This document shows, piece after piece, positions 25,923 to 33,849 of a stretch of DNA of 64,000 bases. This DNA is from JAICUY01 sp963716585 (GTDB lineage: Bacteria; Chloroflexota; Limnocylindria; QHBO01), in contig CAVQTN010000002.1 of assembly GCA_963716585.1 (NCBI GenBank), positions 620,001-684,000 on the forward strand, given 5' to 3'. A program made the translations under genes and the position numbers. The first letter of the stretch is position 1, and each line of letters begins with the position of its first letter. The notes below the pieces were generated by a model that was not told the origin of the DNA, did no database searches, and saw nothing but the letters and a program-made list of their open reading frames with translations.

Positions 25923-25928
25923 CATAAT
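25923..25928 (+). promoter_or_regulatory. Putative -10 box (CATAAT) of darA
   Basis: CATAAT 42 nt upstream of the darA ATG; the leader carries an ACGGAGG SD. This suggests darA has its own promoter besides read-through from tmk. Confidence 0.4.
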
Positions 25929-25970
25929 CGGCGGGCCCAACGTGCCCGCGCCCACGGAGGATCGGCTCAC

Positions 25971-26300
25971 ATGAAGCTCGTCACCGCCATCGTGCACAAC
26001 GAGGATGCCGCGAACCTGGTCGACGCGCTCCTGGAGAAGGAGTACCGCGCCACCCGGCTGCACTCTTCGGGCGGGTTTCTCAAGCAGGGCAACGCCACCA
26101 TCCTGGTGGGCGTCGAGGACGACCAGGTCGATGCGGTACTCGAGATCGTGAGCGCCAACTGTCACTCGCGGCGCCAGTTCGTGAACCCGATGCCCCCCAT
26201 CATGGAGCCCGGCGAGTTCTACATGCCCTACCCCGTCGAGGTCGAAGTGGGCGGCGCCACGGTCTTCGTCCTGCCCGTCGAACGCTTCGAACGGCTCTAG
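25971..26300 (+). CDS. darA: DarA/PstA-type cyclic-di-AMP receptor (DUF970, PII-like)
   Basis: A 109-residue PII-like trimeric signal protein. MKLVTAIVHNEDAANLVDAL, a long T-loop region including TRLHSSGGFLKQGNATILVGV, and the end GATVFVLPVERFERL match DarA (YaaQ). In Bacillus the gene also follows tmk. GGAGG lies 10 nt before the ATG. Its presence implies c-di-AMP signalling in the organism, though no cyclase is in the window. Confidence 0.92.
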   Translation: MKLVTAIVHNEDAANLVDALLEKEYRATRLHSSGGFLKQGNATILVGVEDDQVDAVLEIVSANCHSRRQFVNPMPPIMEPGEFYMPYPVEVEVGGATVFVLPVERFERL

Positions 26301-26387
26301 GACCGATGCGCCGGCATCCGCCGGCGGTCGTCCCCATGCCATTCATCTCCGCTCAGCTCGAGCGACGCGCCGCGGGCGTGGCCGCAG

Positions 26388-27491
26388 ATGGCTGAGCGGC
26401 CAGCGCCGCTGATCCTGGTCGTCGTCCCACCGACGGAGGCGCCGTTCGGCTCGTATGCCGCGGTGAGCGAGGCGACGCAGCGGCTCCTCGCGGCGGAGCT
26501 CTCGCAACGACTGGGCCGGCTGGGTGCTGCCGTTGCGCCGCTGACGCCCGACGGCAGCGGCCACTGGGGCCGCTGGTTCACGGCCGCCGCGGGGCAGGCG
26601 CTGGCCGGCGCGAACGTCGACGCGATCGGCTACGCCGGTGCCGGTGCGCTGGCCCTTCTCCCGGACGACGCGCTCGACGAGCTCGTTGCACCGATCGCCG
26701 GCGAGGTGGTCGCCAACAACCGCTACAGCGCTGACGCCTTCGTGGTGGCGGGTGACCTCGATCGGGCGCTGGCTGCGCTGGAGGGCTGCCCGACCGACAA
26801 CGCGGCCATCCGCTGCCTGGAGGCCGCCGATTTCCGGCCGCGGGCGGTTGCCGGGCCGTGGTCGCGCTTCGATGTCGACACCCCGCTCGACGCGGCGTTG
26901 TTGCGCGTCGCCGCCCGGCTGCCCGGCACGCGGCGTCTCGACGGCTCGCTGAGCGGCTTCCTCGACATGGCGCGACTCCCCGGCGGCCGCGGGCTGGAGG
27001 TGCCACATCTGGCGGAGATCGGCGCGCTGGTCCGCGACCGCGGCGGGCAGCTCCTGGTGACCGGGCGCCTCCCGGCGGCGAGCGCCATGTACCTGGAGGC
27101 GGAGACCGCCTGCCGCGTGCGCCTGTTCGTCGAGGAGCGCGGGATGCGTTCGGCGCGCGACGCCCGGCCACGCTCGCTGCTCGCGGCGCTGATGGACCGA
27201 TCATCGCCGGGCGAGCTCATCGCCGAGCTGGCGGCGCTGGCCGACGCGGTCGTCCTCGACACGCGCGTGCTGATGGCCGCGCATGCCGGTTCATCGGACG
27301 AGCATGCCTGGCCCGCCGCCGAGGATCGCTTCGCCTCCGACTTCGGCGACGGGTTGCGTGTCCAGGCTGAGTGGCTGCGCGAGCTGACGCTGGCGGCGTC
27401 AACCTCGGCGACGCCGTTCCTGCTCGGCGGCCACACCCTCGTCAGCGATGGCCTGCGGCTGATCGTCGACGCGGCCTGGTCCGGCCACTGA
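26388..27491 (+). CDS. Hypothetical protein, possibly nucleotidyltransferase-like
   Basis: A 367-residue protein without a recognised family. Its first half has features reminiscent of MobA/CofC-like nucleotidyltransferases (ADAFVVAGDLDRALAAL, DNAAIRCLEAADF, FDVDTPLDAALL). The second half (about 205-330) is helical with EVPHLAEIGALVRDRGGQLLVTGRL and a C-terminal TPFLLGGHTLVSDGLRLIVDAA. No SD is evident at the ATG. It lies between darA and the nuo promoter on the same strand. Confidence 0.6.
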   Translation: MAERPAPLILVVVPPTEAPFGSYAAVSEATQRLLAAELSQRLGRLGAAVAPLTPDGSGHWGRWFTAAAGQALAGANVDAIGYAGAGALALLPDDALDELVAPIAGEVVANNRYSADAFVVAGDLDRALAALEGCPTDNAAIRCLEAADFRPRAVAGPWSRFDVDTPLDAALLRVAARLPGTRRLDGSLSGFLDMARLPGGRGLEVPHLAEIGALVRDRGGQLLVTGRLPAASAMYLEAETACRVRLFVEERGMRSARDARPRSLLAALMDRSSPGELIAELAALADAVVLDTRVLMAAHAGSSDEHAWPAAEDRFASDFGDGLRVQAEWLRELTLAASTSATPFLLGGHTLVSDGLRLIVDAAWSGH

Positions 27492-27535
27492 GGTTGCCGC
27501 CGAGCCAGGCCCCGACATGGCCAAGGCAGGCTGCT

Positions 27536-27541
27536 AGACTG
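27536..27541 (+). promoter_or_regulatory. -10 box (TAGACT) upstream of nuoA
   Basis: TAGACT in the 158-nt gap before nuoA, giving a leader of about 100 nt. The same hexamer precedes the sortase-like gene. An SD (GAGGAG) sits 9-10 nt before the nuoA ATG. Confidence 0.45.
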
Positions 27542-27649
27542 AGCCTGCACGATCGATACAAGCACGCGAGGCCGCGGTAGCGCTCGCGCCGAACGGCATC
27601 GGCCGAACGGCATCGGGCGACACGCATCGGCCCTGCGAGGAGCTCACGC

Positions 27650-28009
27650 ATGGACCAGACGGGCCTGATCTACGTCCTGGGGTACGGGTTCGCCGCGACG
27701 ACCTTCGTCTTCGGCACGATCCTCTTTTCGTGGCTGATCACCCACCGCCGGCAGCGTCCACAGAAAGGCCTGCCGTATGAATCGGGGATCGACACCATCG
27801 GCGACACGTGGAGTCGCTTTGGGCTCGCCTTCTATCTCTACGCGCTGCTCTTCGTGGCCTTCGACGTCGAGATCATCTTCGTCTACCTGTGGGCGATCGT
27901 GGTGCGGGTCGTGCAGGGCCCCGGAATCGTCATGATCGGCATCTTCCTGGGGATCCTGATGTGGGGCGAGCTGTACGCATGGAAGAAGGGGGATCTGCGA
28001 TGGCGCTAG
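27650..28009 (+). CDS. nuoA: NADH-quinone oxidoreductase subunit A
   Basis: Three-helix membrane subunit of complex I at the junction with the peripheral arm. 119 residues with LPYESGIDTIGDTW, then RFGLAFYLYALLFVAFDVEIIFVYLWA, the signature of NuoA/ND3. First gene of the first nuo block; overlaps nuoB by 10 nt. Confidence 0.96.
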   Translation: MDQTGLIYVLGYGFAATTFVFGTILFSWLITHRRQRPQKGLPYESGIDTIGDTWSRFGLAFYLYALLFVAFDVEIIFVYLWAIVVRVVQGPGIVMIGIFLGILMWGELYAWKKGDLRWR

Positions 28010-28656
28010 AGACACCCAACCCACCCAATACCGACGCTCCGCCCGGTGCGGCACCGCCACCGATCGTCATTCCCGACGCCGCGGCGGGCGACGACCTGCT
28101 GCGCGCGTTCGACATGGAGGAGCACCCGCGCGGTGGCTTCCACGGCCTGCTCGAGGTGATTCCCACCAAGGCCGATTACATCCTCGACCTGATCCGCGCC
28201 AATTCGCTGTGGCCGCTCCTCTCCGGTCTCAGCTGCTGTGCCATCGAGATGATGAGCACCGCGACGAGCATGAACGACGTCGACCGTTTCGGCATGTTCC
28301 CGTTCCGCGCCAGCCCACGGCAGGCGGACGTGCTGATCGTGGCCGGCACGCTGACGACGAAGATGGCCGGACCGCTGGTCCGGCTCTGGGAGCAGATGCC
28401 GGAACCCAAGTGGTGCGTGGCCATGGGCACCTGCACCACGTCGGGTGGCCGCTTCAAGCGCAGCTACAGCGTGGTCCAGGGCGTCGACCGGGTCATGCCG
28501 GTGGACGTCTACGTGCCCGGCTGCCCGCCGCGGCCGGAGGCGCTGATCCACGGATTGATGCGGCTCCAGGAGCTGGTCAAGCAACGCCGCGGGCACTGGA
28601 ACACGTACGTCGACCGGGGACCGCAGCGCCAGGCATGGGAAGGAGACGTGCGCTGA
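28000..28656 (+). CDS. nuoB: NADH-quinone oxidoreductase subunit B (cluster N2)
   Basis: Carries the terminal N2 4Fe-4S cluster that reduces quinone. 218 residues with a 45-residue proline-rich N-terminal extension. N2 ligands are seen as the CC pair in GLSCCAIEMM, the Cys of GTCTTSGG and the Cys of VPGCPPRPEA, all intact. The ATG at 28000 lies within the end of nuoA. The stop overlaps the proposed CTG start of nuoC. Confidence 0.96.
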   Translation: MALETPNPPNTDAPPGAAPPPIVIPDAAAGDDLLRAFDMEEHPRGGFHGLLEVIPTKADYILDLIRANSLWPLLSGLSCCAIEMMSTATSMNDVDRFGMFPFRASPRQADVLIVAGTLTTKMAGPLVRLWEQMPEPKWCVAMGTCTTSGGRFKRSYSVVQGVDRVMPVDVYVPGCPPRPEALIHGLMRLQELVKQRRGHWNTYVDRGPQRQAWEGDVR

Positions 28657-29309
28657 CCGCACCCGCCCAGGCTGGCGCCCTGGTGCGCCTGCTGCTCGAC
28701 CGATTCCCGGACGCCGTCAGCCAGCTCTGGACCGATGCGGACACCGTCGAGGTCCAGGTGCCGCGTGACCAGATCCTTGAGACGCTGCGCACCCTGCGCG
28801 ACGACGACGCGTTCGGCTTCTTCTTCCTTGCCGATGCGGCCGCCGTGGACTACGGGCCGCAGAACTGGTTCGAGGTCGTCTACCACCTGTACAGCGACCG
28901 GCACCCGGCCTGGCTGCGCGTCCGCGTGCGCGTCGACCGCCGCGACCCGCGCACGCCGAGCGTCACCTCGCTGTGGGAAGGCGCCATGTTCCACGAGCGC
29001 GAGATGTACGACATGATGGGCATTGTCTTCGAGGGCAACGCCGACCTGCGGCGCATCTTCATGTCACCCGATTACCGCAGCTTCCCGCAGCGCAGGGACT
29101 TCATCCTGCCCGATGACGCGGCCGACTCGGCCGCGGCGGGTGTCAACCCGCTCGAGCGCCCCGAGACGTGGGACCTGACGCGCTTCACCGAGATGCTGCC
29201 GGTCAACGCGACGTATCCAGCGACCGAGGAGGGCACCGTCGAGGCCGGTGGGACGCTGGCCGGCGACGAGGCCCGCGAGGCGCTGGCCGAGGATCGCCGA
29301 CCGCGATGA
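28653..29309 (+). CDS. nuoC: NADH-quinone oxidoreductase subunit C, probable CTG start
   Basis: The 30-kDa subunit of the Q module, 218 residues. Conserved block: SLWEGAMFHEREMYDMMGIVF, LRRIFMSPDY, FPQRRDF. The reading frame has no ATG near the expected N-terminus. CTG at 28653 overlaps the nuoB stop (CTGA) with AAGGAG 7 nt upstream, giving MTAPAQAGALVRLLLDRFPD. The C-terminal roughly 55 residues (after DLTRFTEM) are an acidic extension. Its stop overlaps nuoD (ATGA). Confidence 0.94.
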   Translation: MTAPAQAGALVRLLLDRFPDAVSQLWTDADTVEVQVPRDQILETLRTLRDDDAFGFFFLADAAAVDYGPQNWFEVVYHLYSDRHPAWLRVRVRVDRRDPRTPSVTSLWEGAMFHEREMYDMMGIVFEGNADLRRIFMSPDYRSFPQRRDFILPDDAADSAAAGVNPLERPETWDLTRFTEMLPVNATYPATEEGTVEAGGTLAGDEAREALAEDRRPR

Positions 29310-30589
29310 CCACCAAGGACCCCGAGGTCAGGATCCGCGACCCCATCGAGCTCGACCGGCTCGAAGAGGAGCGTCTCCGCACCATCGCCGGCCTGGCGCC
29401 CCGCGGCGCGGCCGGCGGCGAGTACGCGGGCTTCGACCAGGTTGGCCTTCCGGATCGGCCGCCGCAGACGGAGCGCGAGCGCCGCCTGTTCTCGGTCGGC
29501 GAGGGCGAAATGCTGCTCAACATGGGACCGCAGCACCCATCGACCCACGGCGTCATGCGCCTGCTGGTGAAGGTCCGCGGCGAGGTGGTGACCGATCTCG
29601 ACGTGGTGCTCGGCTACCTGCACCGCGGCATCGAGAAGCTGTGCGAGAACGCGACGTACACCACGGTGCTGACCTACGTCGATCCCATGGACTACATGTC
29701 GGCCATGCACAACGAGCACGCGCCGGCGATCGCCTTCGAGAAGCTGTACGGCATCGGGGTGCCGAAGCGCGCGGAGTACATCCGCGCACTGGTGGTGGAG
29801 CTGAACCGCGTCTTCAGCCACGTGCTGATGATGGGCTTCCTGGCGCTCGACATGGGTGGCATCACGCCCCTCCTGTACGGCTTCATCAACCGCGACGAGA
29901 CGGTCGAGCTGCTGTCGAGCATCTCCGGCCAGCGCATGCTGTTCAACTTCTTCCGCGTGGGCGGCGTGAACTGGGACGTCAGCGACGAGTTCATCTCGCG
30001 CCTGTCGACCTGGCGCGGCAACGTCGGCACCTCGATAACCAACAACGAGATGCTGCTCACCCAGAACGAGATCTTCACCGCGCGGACCCGTGGCCTGGGG
30101 ATCCTGACCGCGCGCGAGGCCATCTCGTTGGGCGTCAGCGGCCCGAACCTGCGCGCCAGCGGCGTGCCCTTCGACGTGCGCAAGGCGCACCCGTACTCGA
30201 TCTACAACGAGCTCGAGTTCGACGTGGTCACGCAGCAGGCCGGCGACACCTACGCGCGCTACCTGCAGCGCATCGCCGAGATCAAGCAGAGCCTGTCGCT
30301 CATCGACCAGATCGTCGACAAGATGCCGCACGGACCGGTGCAGGCGCAGGTGCCCGGCATCATTCGCCCGAAGCCCGGGCGTGCGTACGCTGCCATCGAG
30401 AGCCCGCGTGGCCTGTACAGCGTCTACGCGCTGAGCGACGGCGGGCCGAACCCGTATCGCTTCCGCATGCGCGACCCGAGCTTCATCACCCTGCAGGTGA
30501 TGCCCAAGCTCATGCCGGGCCACCTGTTGGCCGATACCATGGCGATCATGGCCAGCCTGGATCCGATCATGGGCGGAGTCGACAAGTAG
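29306..30589 (+). CDS. nuoD: NADH-quinone oxidoreductase subunit D
   Basis: The 49-kDa subunit that forms the quinone site with NuoB. 427 residues. The first roughly 60 are a non-conserved charged extension, then LLNMGPQHPSTHGVMRLLV (with the quinone-site His), YTTVLTYVDPMDYMSAMHNE, and a C-terminal TLQVMPKLMPGHLLADTMAIMASLDPIMGGVDK. All hallmarks are intact, so the quinone-reducing end looks normal, in contrast to the input end of this complex. Confidence 0.96.
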   Translation: MTTKDPEVRIRDPIELDRLEEERLRTIAGLAPRGAAGGEYAGFDQVGLPDRPPQTERERRLFSVGEGEMLLNMGPQHPSTHGVMRLLVKVRGEVVTDLDVVLGYLHRGIEKLCENATYTTVLTYVDPMDYMSAMHNEHAPAIAFEKLYGIGVPKRAEYIRALVVELNRVFSHVLMMGFLALDMGGITPLLYGFINRDETVELLSSISGQRMLFNFFRVGGVNWDVSDEFISRLSTWRGNVGTSITNNEMLLTQNEIFTARTRGLGILTAREAISLGVSGPNLRASGVPFDVRKAHPYSIYNELEFDVVTQQAGDTYARYLQRIAEIKQSLSLIDQIVDKMPHGPVQAQVPGIIRPKPGRAYAAIESPRGLYSVYALSDGGPNPYRFRMRDPSFITLQVMPKLMPGHLLADTMAIMASLDPIMGGVDK

Positions 30590-31600
30590 ATGGACCTGAC
30601 GCTGCTGCTGGGCGTCGGCCGATTCGTGCTGGCCACGACACTGCTGCTGCTGCTCACCGTGCCGACCGCCTTCATCATCATCTACCTCGAGCTGAAGGTG
30701 ATCGCCCTGATGCAGCTGCGCATCGGTCCCAACCGGGTCGGACCGGCCGGAGTCTTCCAGAGCGCGATCCATGGCTTCAAGGTGCTGGCCAAGGAAGATT
30801 TCACGCCGGACCAGGCCGATCGGCCGATCTTCACCATGGCGCCCTGGATCGTATTCATGTCGGCCGCCATGAGCATGCTGGTCATCCCCTTCGCGCCCGG
30901 GCTGGTGGCCCTCGACTCGCAGATCAGCGTCATCTACTTCTTCGCCATCATCGGCCTATCGGTGGTTGGGCTGCTGGTCGCAGGCTGGGCGAGCTACAAC
31001 AAGTATTCGCTGCTCGGCGGCCTGCGCAGCGCGGCGCAGATGGTCAGCTACGAGATCCCACTGACCCTGTCGATCGTGGGGGTCGTGATCCTGACCGGCA
31101 CGCTCAGCTTCACCCAGATCATCGGCTGGCAGCACCTGCACGGCTGGGCGATCCTGTGGCAGTGGATCGGCCTGCCGGTGTTCTTCATCGCGTCGACCGC
31201 CGAGATCAACCGCACCCCATTCGACATGGTCGAGGCCGACTCGGAGATCGTGGCCGGGTTCGCCACCGAGTACTCGGGCATGCGCTTCGGCTTCTTCTTC
31301 TTCGCCGAGTACGTCAGCCTGTTCATCATGAGCGCCATCCTGGTGACGCTCTTCTTCGGCGGCTGGCTGGCACCCTGGCCGTTCCCGGCCGAGCTGTCCG
31401 GCTTCGGCGGGATGATGTACGGCCTGTTCTGGTTCCTGCTCAAGACCTACTTCTTCGTTTTCGTCTCGATCTGGGCGCGCGCCACGCTGCCGCGCGTGCG
31501 CGTCGACCAGCTGATGGGCATGGCCTGGAAGGTCCTGCTGCCGCTGGCCCTCGTCAACCTGTTCGTGACGGCCATCGTGGTCCTCGTCTTCAAGCTATGA
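30590..31600 (+). CDS. nuoH: NADH-quinone oxidoreductase subunit H
   Basis: Membrane subunit (ND1) that connects the quinone channel to the proton path. 336 residues, about eight membrane helices. LELKVIALMQLRIGPNRVGPAG, STAEINRTPFDMVEADSEIVAGFATEYSG and RATLPRVRVDQLM are diagnostic. The ATG follows the nuoD stop directly. In this operon nuoH follows nuoD, since nuoE, F and G have moved downstream. Confidence 0.96.
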   Translation: MDLTLLLGVGRFVLATTLLLLLTVPTAFIIIYLELKVIALMQLRIGPNRVGPAGVFQSAIHGFKVLAKEDFTPDQADRPIFTMAPWIVFMSAAMSMLVIPFAPGLVALDSQISVIYFFAIIGLSVVGLLVAGWASYNKYSLLGGLRSAAQMVSYEIPLTLSIVGVVILTGTLSFTQIIGWQHLHGWAILWQWIGLPVFFIASTAEINRTPFDMVEADSEIVAGFATEYSGMRFGFFFFAEYVSLFIMSAILVTLFFGGWLAPWPFPAELSGFGGMMYGLFWFLLKTYFFVFVSIWARATLPRVRVDQLMGMAWKVLLPLALVNLFVTAIVVLVFKL

Positions 31601-31628
31601 AACCGATCCAGCTGAGAAAGGACGACTG

Positions 31629-32477
31629 ATGGCGATTCCCGGCACCGGCATCGTCAAGGGCTTCGCCACGACGCTGCGCAACTTCTTCTCGACCAAGGTC
31701 ACGCGCCAGTACCCCGAGACACGGCCTCAGATGTCCGACCGATGGCGCGGCCGCCTGGACCTGATCTACGACCCCTTCGGCGAGCACAAGTGCGAGGTCT
31801 GCTTCCAGTGCGCCATGGTCTGCCCGGTCGAGGCCATCGATATGAGCGGCTTCGACTCGCGGGGCAACCGGATTCGCTACGGCATGCCGGAGGTGTATGA
31901 CGAGCGGAAGGACCCGAACGCCTGGCGGCGCTCCGGCCTGGAGGCCCGGCCGATGCGCAACGCCGCCCGCTGGGACGAAGCCATCGACACGACCTGGGTC
32001 AACGAGCTGGTCGACGGCTTCGGGGCCAAGCCGGAGGCGTTGGTCGCCATCTTCAGCGCGGTCGAGGCACGCTACGACTACCTGCCCGAGCGCGCGCTGC
32101 GGTTGATCAGCGACCGGATGACGATCCATTGGGCGCAGGTCTTCGGCGCGGCGGGGCTCGGCGGCTTCCGACTGCTGCCGGCGGAGGGACACGTCATCAC
32201 CGTGTGCGACTGCGCCAGCTGCCGCTTCGCCGGCGGCGACCGCCTGCTGGCGGCGCTGCGCGATGAGCTGGGCATCGCGCCGGGCGAGGCGACCGACGAC
32301 GGCCGATTCAGCCTGGCGACTGCCAGCGACATCGGCACCGGCGCCACGTCGCCGGCGGTTCGCATCGATACGCTGGTCTACGGCCCGGTGACAGCGGAGC
32401 AGGCACTCCACCTGGTCCACGAGCGCCGCCATGCCGCCACCGAGGCGGCGGCCCGCAGCGTCGTCGGGGCCAACTGA
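31629..32477 (+). CDS. NuoI-NuoE fusion with one 4Fe-4S motif and an incomplete 2Fe-2S site
   Basis: A 282-residue fusion. Residues 1-75 are the NuoI N-terminus (STKVTRQYPETRPQMSDRWRG) with one 4Fe-4S motif C55-x2-C58-x2-C61-x3-C65-P. The second NuoI motif that should follow is absent. After a linker, residues about 125-268 align with NuoE (EARYDYLPERALRLISDRM ... VITVCDCASC ... LGIAPGEATDDGRFSLA). NuoE binds 2Fe-2S by four Cys: the first pair is present (C193, C198), but the ECLGAC pair is replaced by D234 and G238. The frame is uninterrupted and the fusion joint is within clean sequence. It probably occupies the NuoI site, with a structural NuoE tail (inference). Confidence 0.85.
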   Translation: MAIPGTGIVKGFATTLRNFFSTKVTRQYPETRPQMSDRWRGRLDLIYDPFGEHKCEVCFQCAMVCPVEAIDMSGFDSRGNRIRYGMPEVYDERKDPNAWRRSGLEARPMRNAARWDEAIDTTWVNELVDGFGAKPEALVAIFSAVEARYDYLPERALRLISDRMTIHWAQVFGAAGLGGFRLLPAEGHVITVCDCASCRFAGGDRLLAALRDELGIAPGEATDDGRFSLATASDIGTGATSPAVRIDTLVYGPVTAEQALHLVHERRHAATEAAARSVVGAN

Positions 32478-32479
32478 GG

Positions 32480-33844
32480 ATGGCCAGCGTGCCGGGCCTC
32501 TCCCCGCAGATCCGGATCCTGGGCGGCGGAGAGCCGCGCCTGCTGACCGACATCGGCAGGGTCGATCCGACCTCGCTCGACAGCTATCGGCAGCTCGGCG
32601 GCTACGACGGACTGGAGCGGGCGATCGCCAAGCTCGGCCCCGAGGGCACCATCGGCGAGGTCGCGGCGGCGGGACTTCGGGGGCGCGGCGGATCCGGCTA
32701 CCGGACCGGCGAGAAGTGGACCGCGGCGCGCACGGCATCCGGCGAGCGCAAGGTGGTGGTCGCCAACCTGATGGGCGCCGATCCCACCGCACTCGGTGAT
32801 CGCGCCCTTGCCGAGGGCAATCCGCACCTCGTCCTGGAAGGACTGCTCGTCGCGGCGTTCGCGGTGGGGGCCAGCGAGGCGTACCTTGCCGTGCGGCGCG
32901 ACTGGGCGCTGGCCATCGAGCGACTGCGCGCCGCGATCGCCGAGGCCGAAGCCGCCCACCTGGCCGGCTATCTCATGCTCGGCACCGACGTCAGCGTTCA
33001 GGTCGCACTGTGGGAGGGCTCCGGCGCGCTCGTCGCCGGCGAGGAGACCGCGCTGCTGGCGGCGCTCTCGGGCGATCGAGGCATGCCGATCATCCGTCCG
33101 CCGTACCCCAGCGAGCGTGGCTTCATGAACGCGCCGACCGTGGTCCAGAACGCCGAGACGCTGGCGCACGCGGCCTGGATCCTGGCCCACTCGGTTCAGG
33201 CCTTCGCCTCGCTCGGATCGGAGCAGAGCAAGGGCACCAAGCTGGTCAGCATTTTCGGCAGGGTCGCCGAGGCAGGACTCATCGAGGTGCCCCTCGGCAT
33301 CTCGCTGATGGACCTGCTGACGGCGGCCGGCGGAGGCATCGGCAGCACCAAGGCGCTGTTCGTCGGCGGCTCGGGCGGAGGCGCCATCGATGCGGCGAGC
33401 CTGGACATGGCCTACGACTTCGAGCCCCTCGAGGCGGCCGGCGCCGTCGTCGGCCTGGGGTCGGTCCTCGTCACCGATGCGGGCACCTGCATGGTCGACA
33501 CGGCGCGCTTCTTCCTGGACCACTCGGCGCGCGAGGCATGCGGCAAGGCGGTCCCCTGCCGCATCGGCACGAAACGCCTGGTGGAGACGCTCGACCGGAT
33601 CCTGGCGGCCACGCCGCGGCCCAACGACTTCGAGCTGCTGCGCTCGCTGTCGCGCAAGATGCGCGACACGGCCCTCTGCCACCTCGAGTCACGAGCCCCC
33701 GGCCCAATGCTGACGACGCTCGAGCGCTTCCCGGACGAGTACCGCGCGCACGCCGAGCGCGGCGTCTGCCTGGCGGGTGCGTGCGAGACCCCGGAGCTCG
33801 CGCCGCTGCTCACGCCCCTGTCGGGCGTCGAGCCGGTAGCATAA
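32480..33844 (+). CDS. nuoF: NuoF-like subunit with altered N3 and NADH/FMN motifs
   Basis: A 454-residue homologue of the 51-kDa NADH-binding subunit. The FMN loop GLRGRGGSGYRTGEKW is near normal and GEETALL is kept. The NADEGxPGTxxDR loop reads NLMGADPTALGDR (96-108), losing the Asp-Glu pair next to FMN/NADH. The N3 cluster motif, normally SCGxCxPCR plus a distal Cys, reads ACGKAVPCR: C354, C360 and C400 are present but the second ligand is A357. The fold is kept, but normal NADH oxidation is doubtful. Two nt after the NuoI/E gene and 5 nt before the NuoG-like gene. Confidence 0.88.
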   Translation: MASVPGLSPQIRILGGGEPRLLTDIGRVDPTSLDSYRQLGGYDGLERAIAKLGPEGTIGEVAAAGLRGRGGSGYRTGEKWTAARTASGERKVVVANLMGADPTALGDRALAEGNPHLVLEGLLVAAFAVGASEAYLAVRRDWALAIERLRAAIAEAEAAHLAGYLMLGTDVSVQVALWEGSGALVAGEETALLAALSGDRGMPIIRPPYPSERGFMNAPTVVQNAETLAHAAWILAHSVQAFASLGSEQSKGTKLVSIFGRVAEAGLIEVPLGISLMDLLTAAGGGIGSTKALFVGGSGGGAIDAASLDMAYDFEPLEAAGAVVGLGSVLVTDAGTCMVDTARFFLDHSAREACGKAVPCRIGTKRLVETLDRILAATPRPNDFELLRSLSRKMRDTALCHLESRAPGPMLTTLERFPDEYRAHAERGVCLAGACETPELAPLLTPLSGVEPVA

Positions 33845-33849
33845 CGACC

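Noticed and set aside
31629..32477. Possibility that the second NuoI cluster was lost by a frameshift
   Set aside because: The frame is continuous and the downstream residues align well to NuoE, so no hidden NuoI half exists in another frame here.
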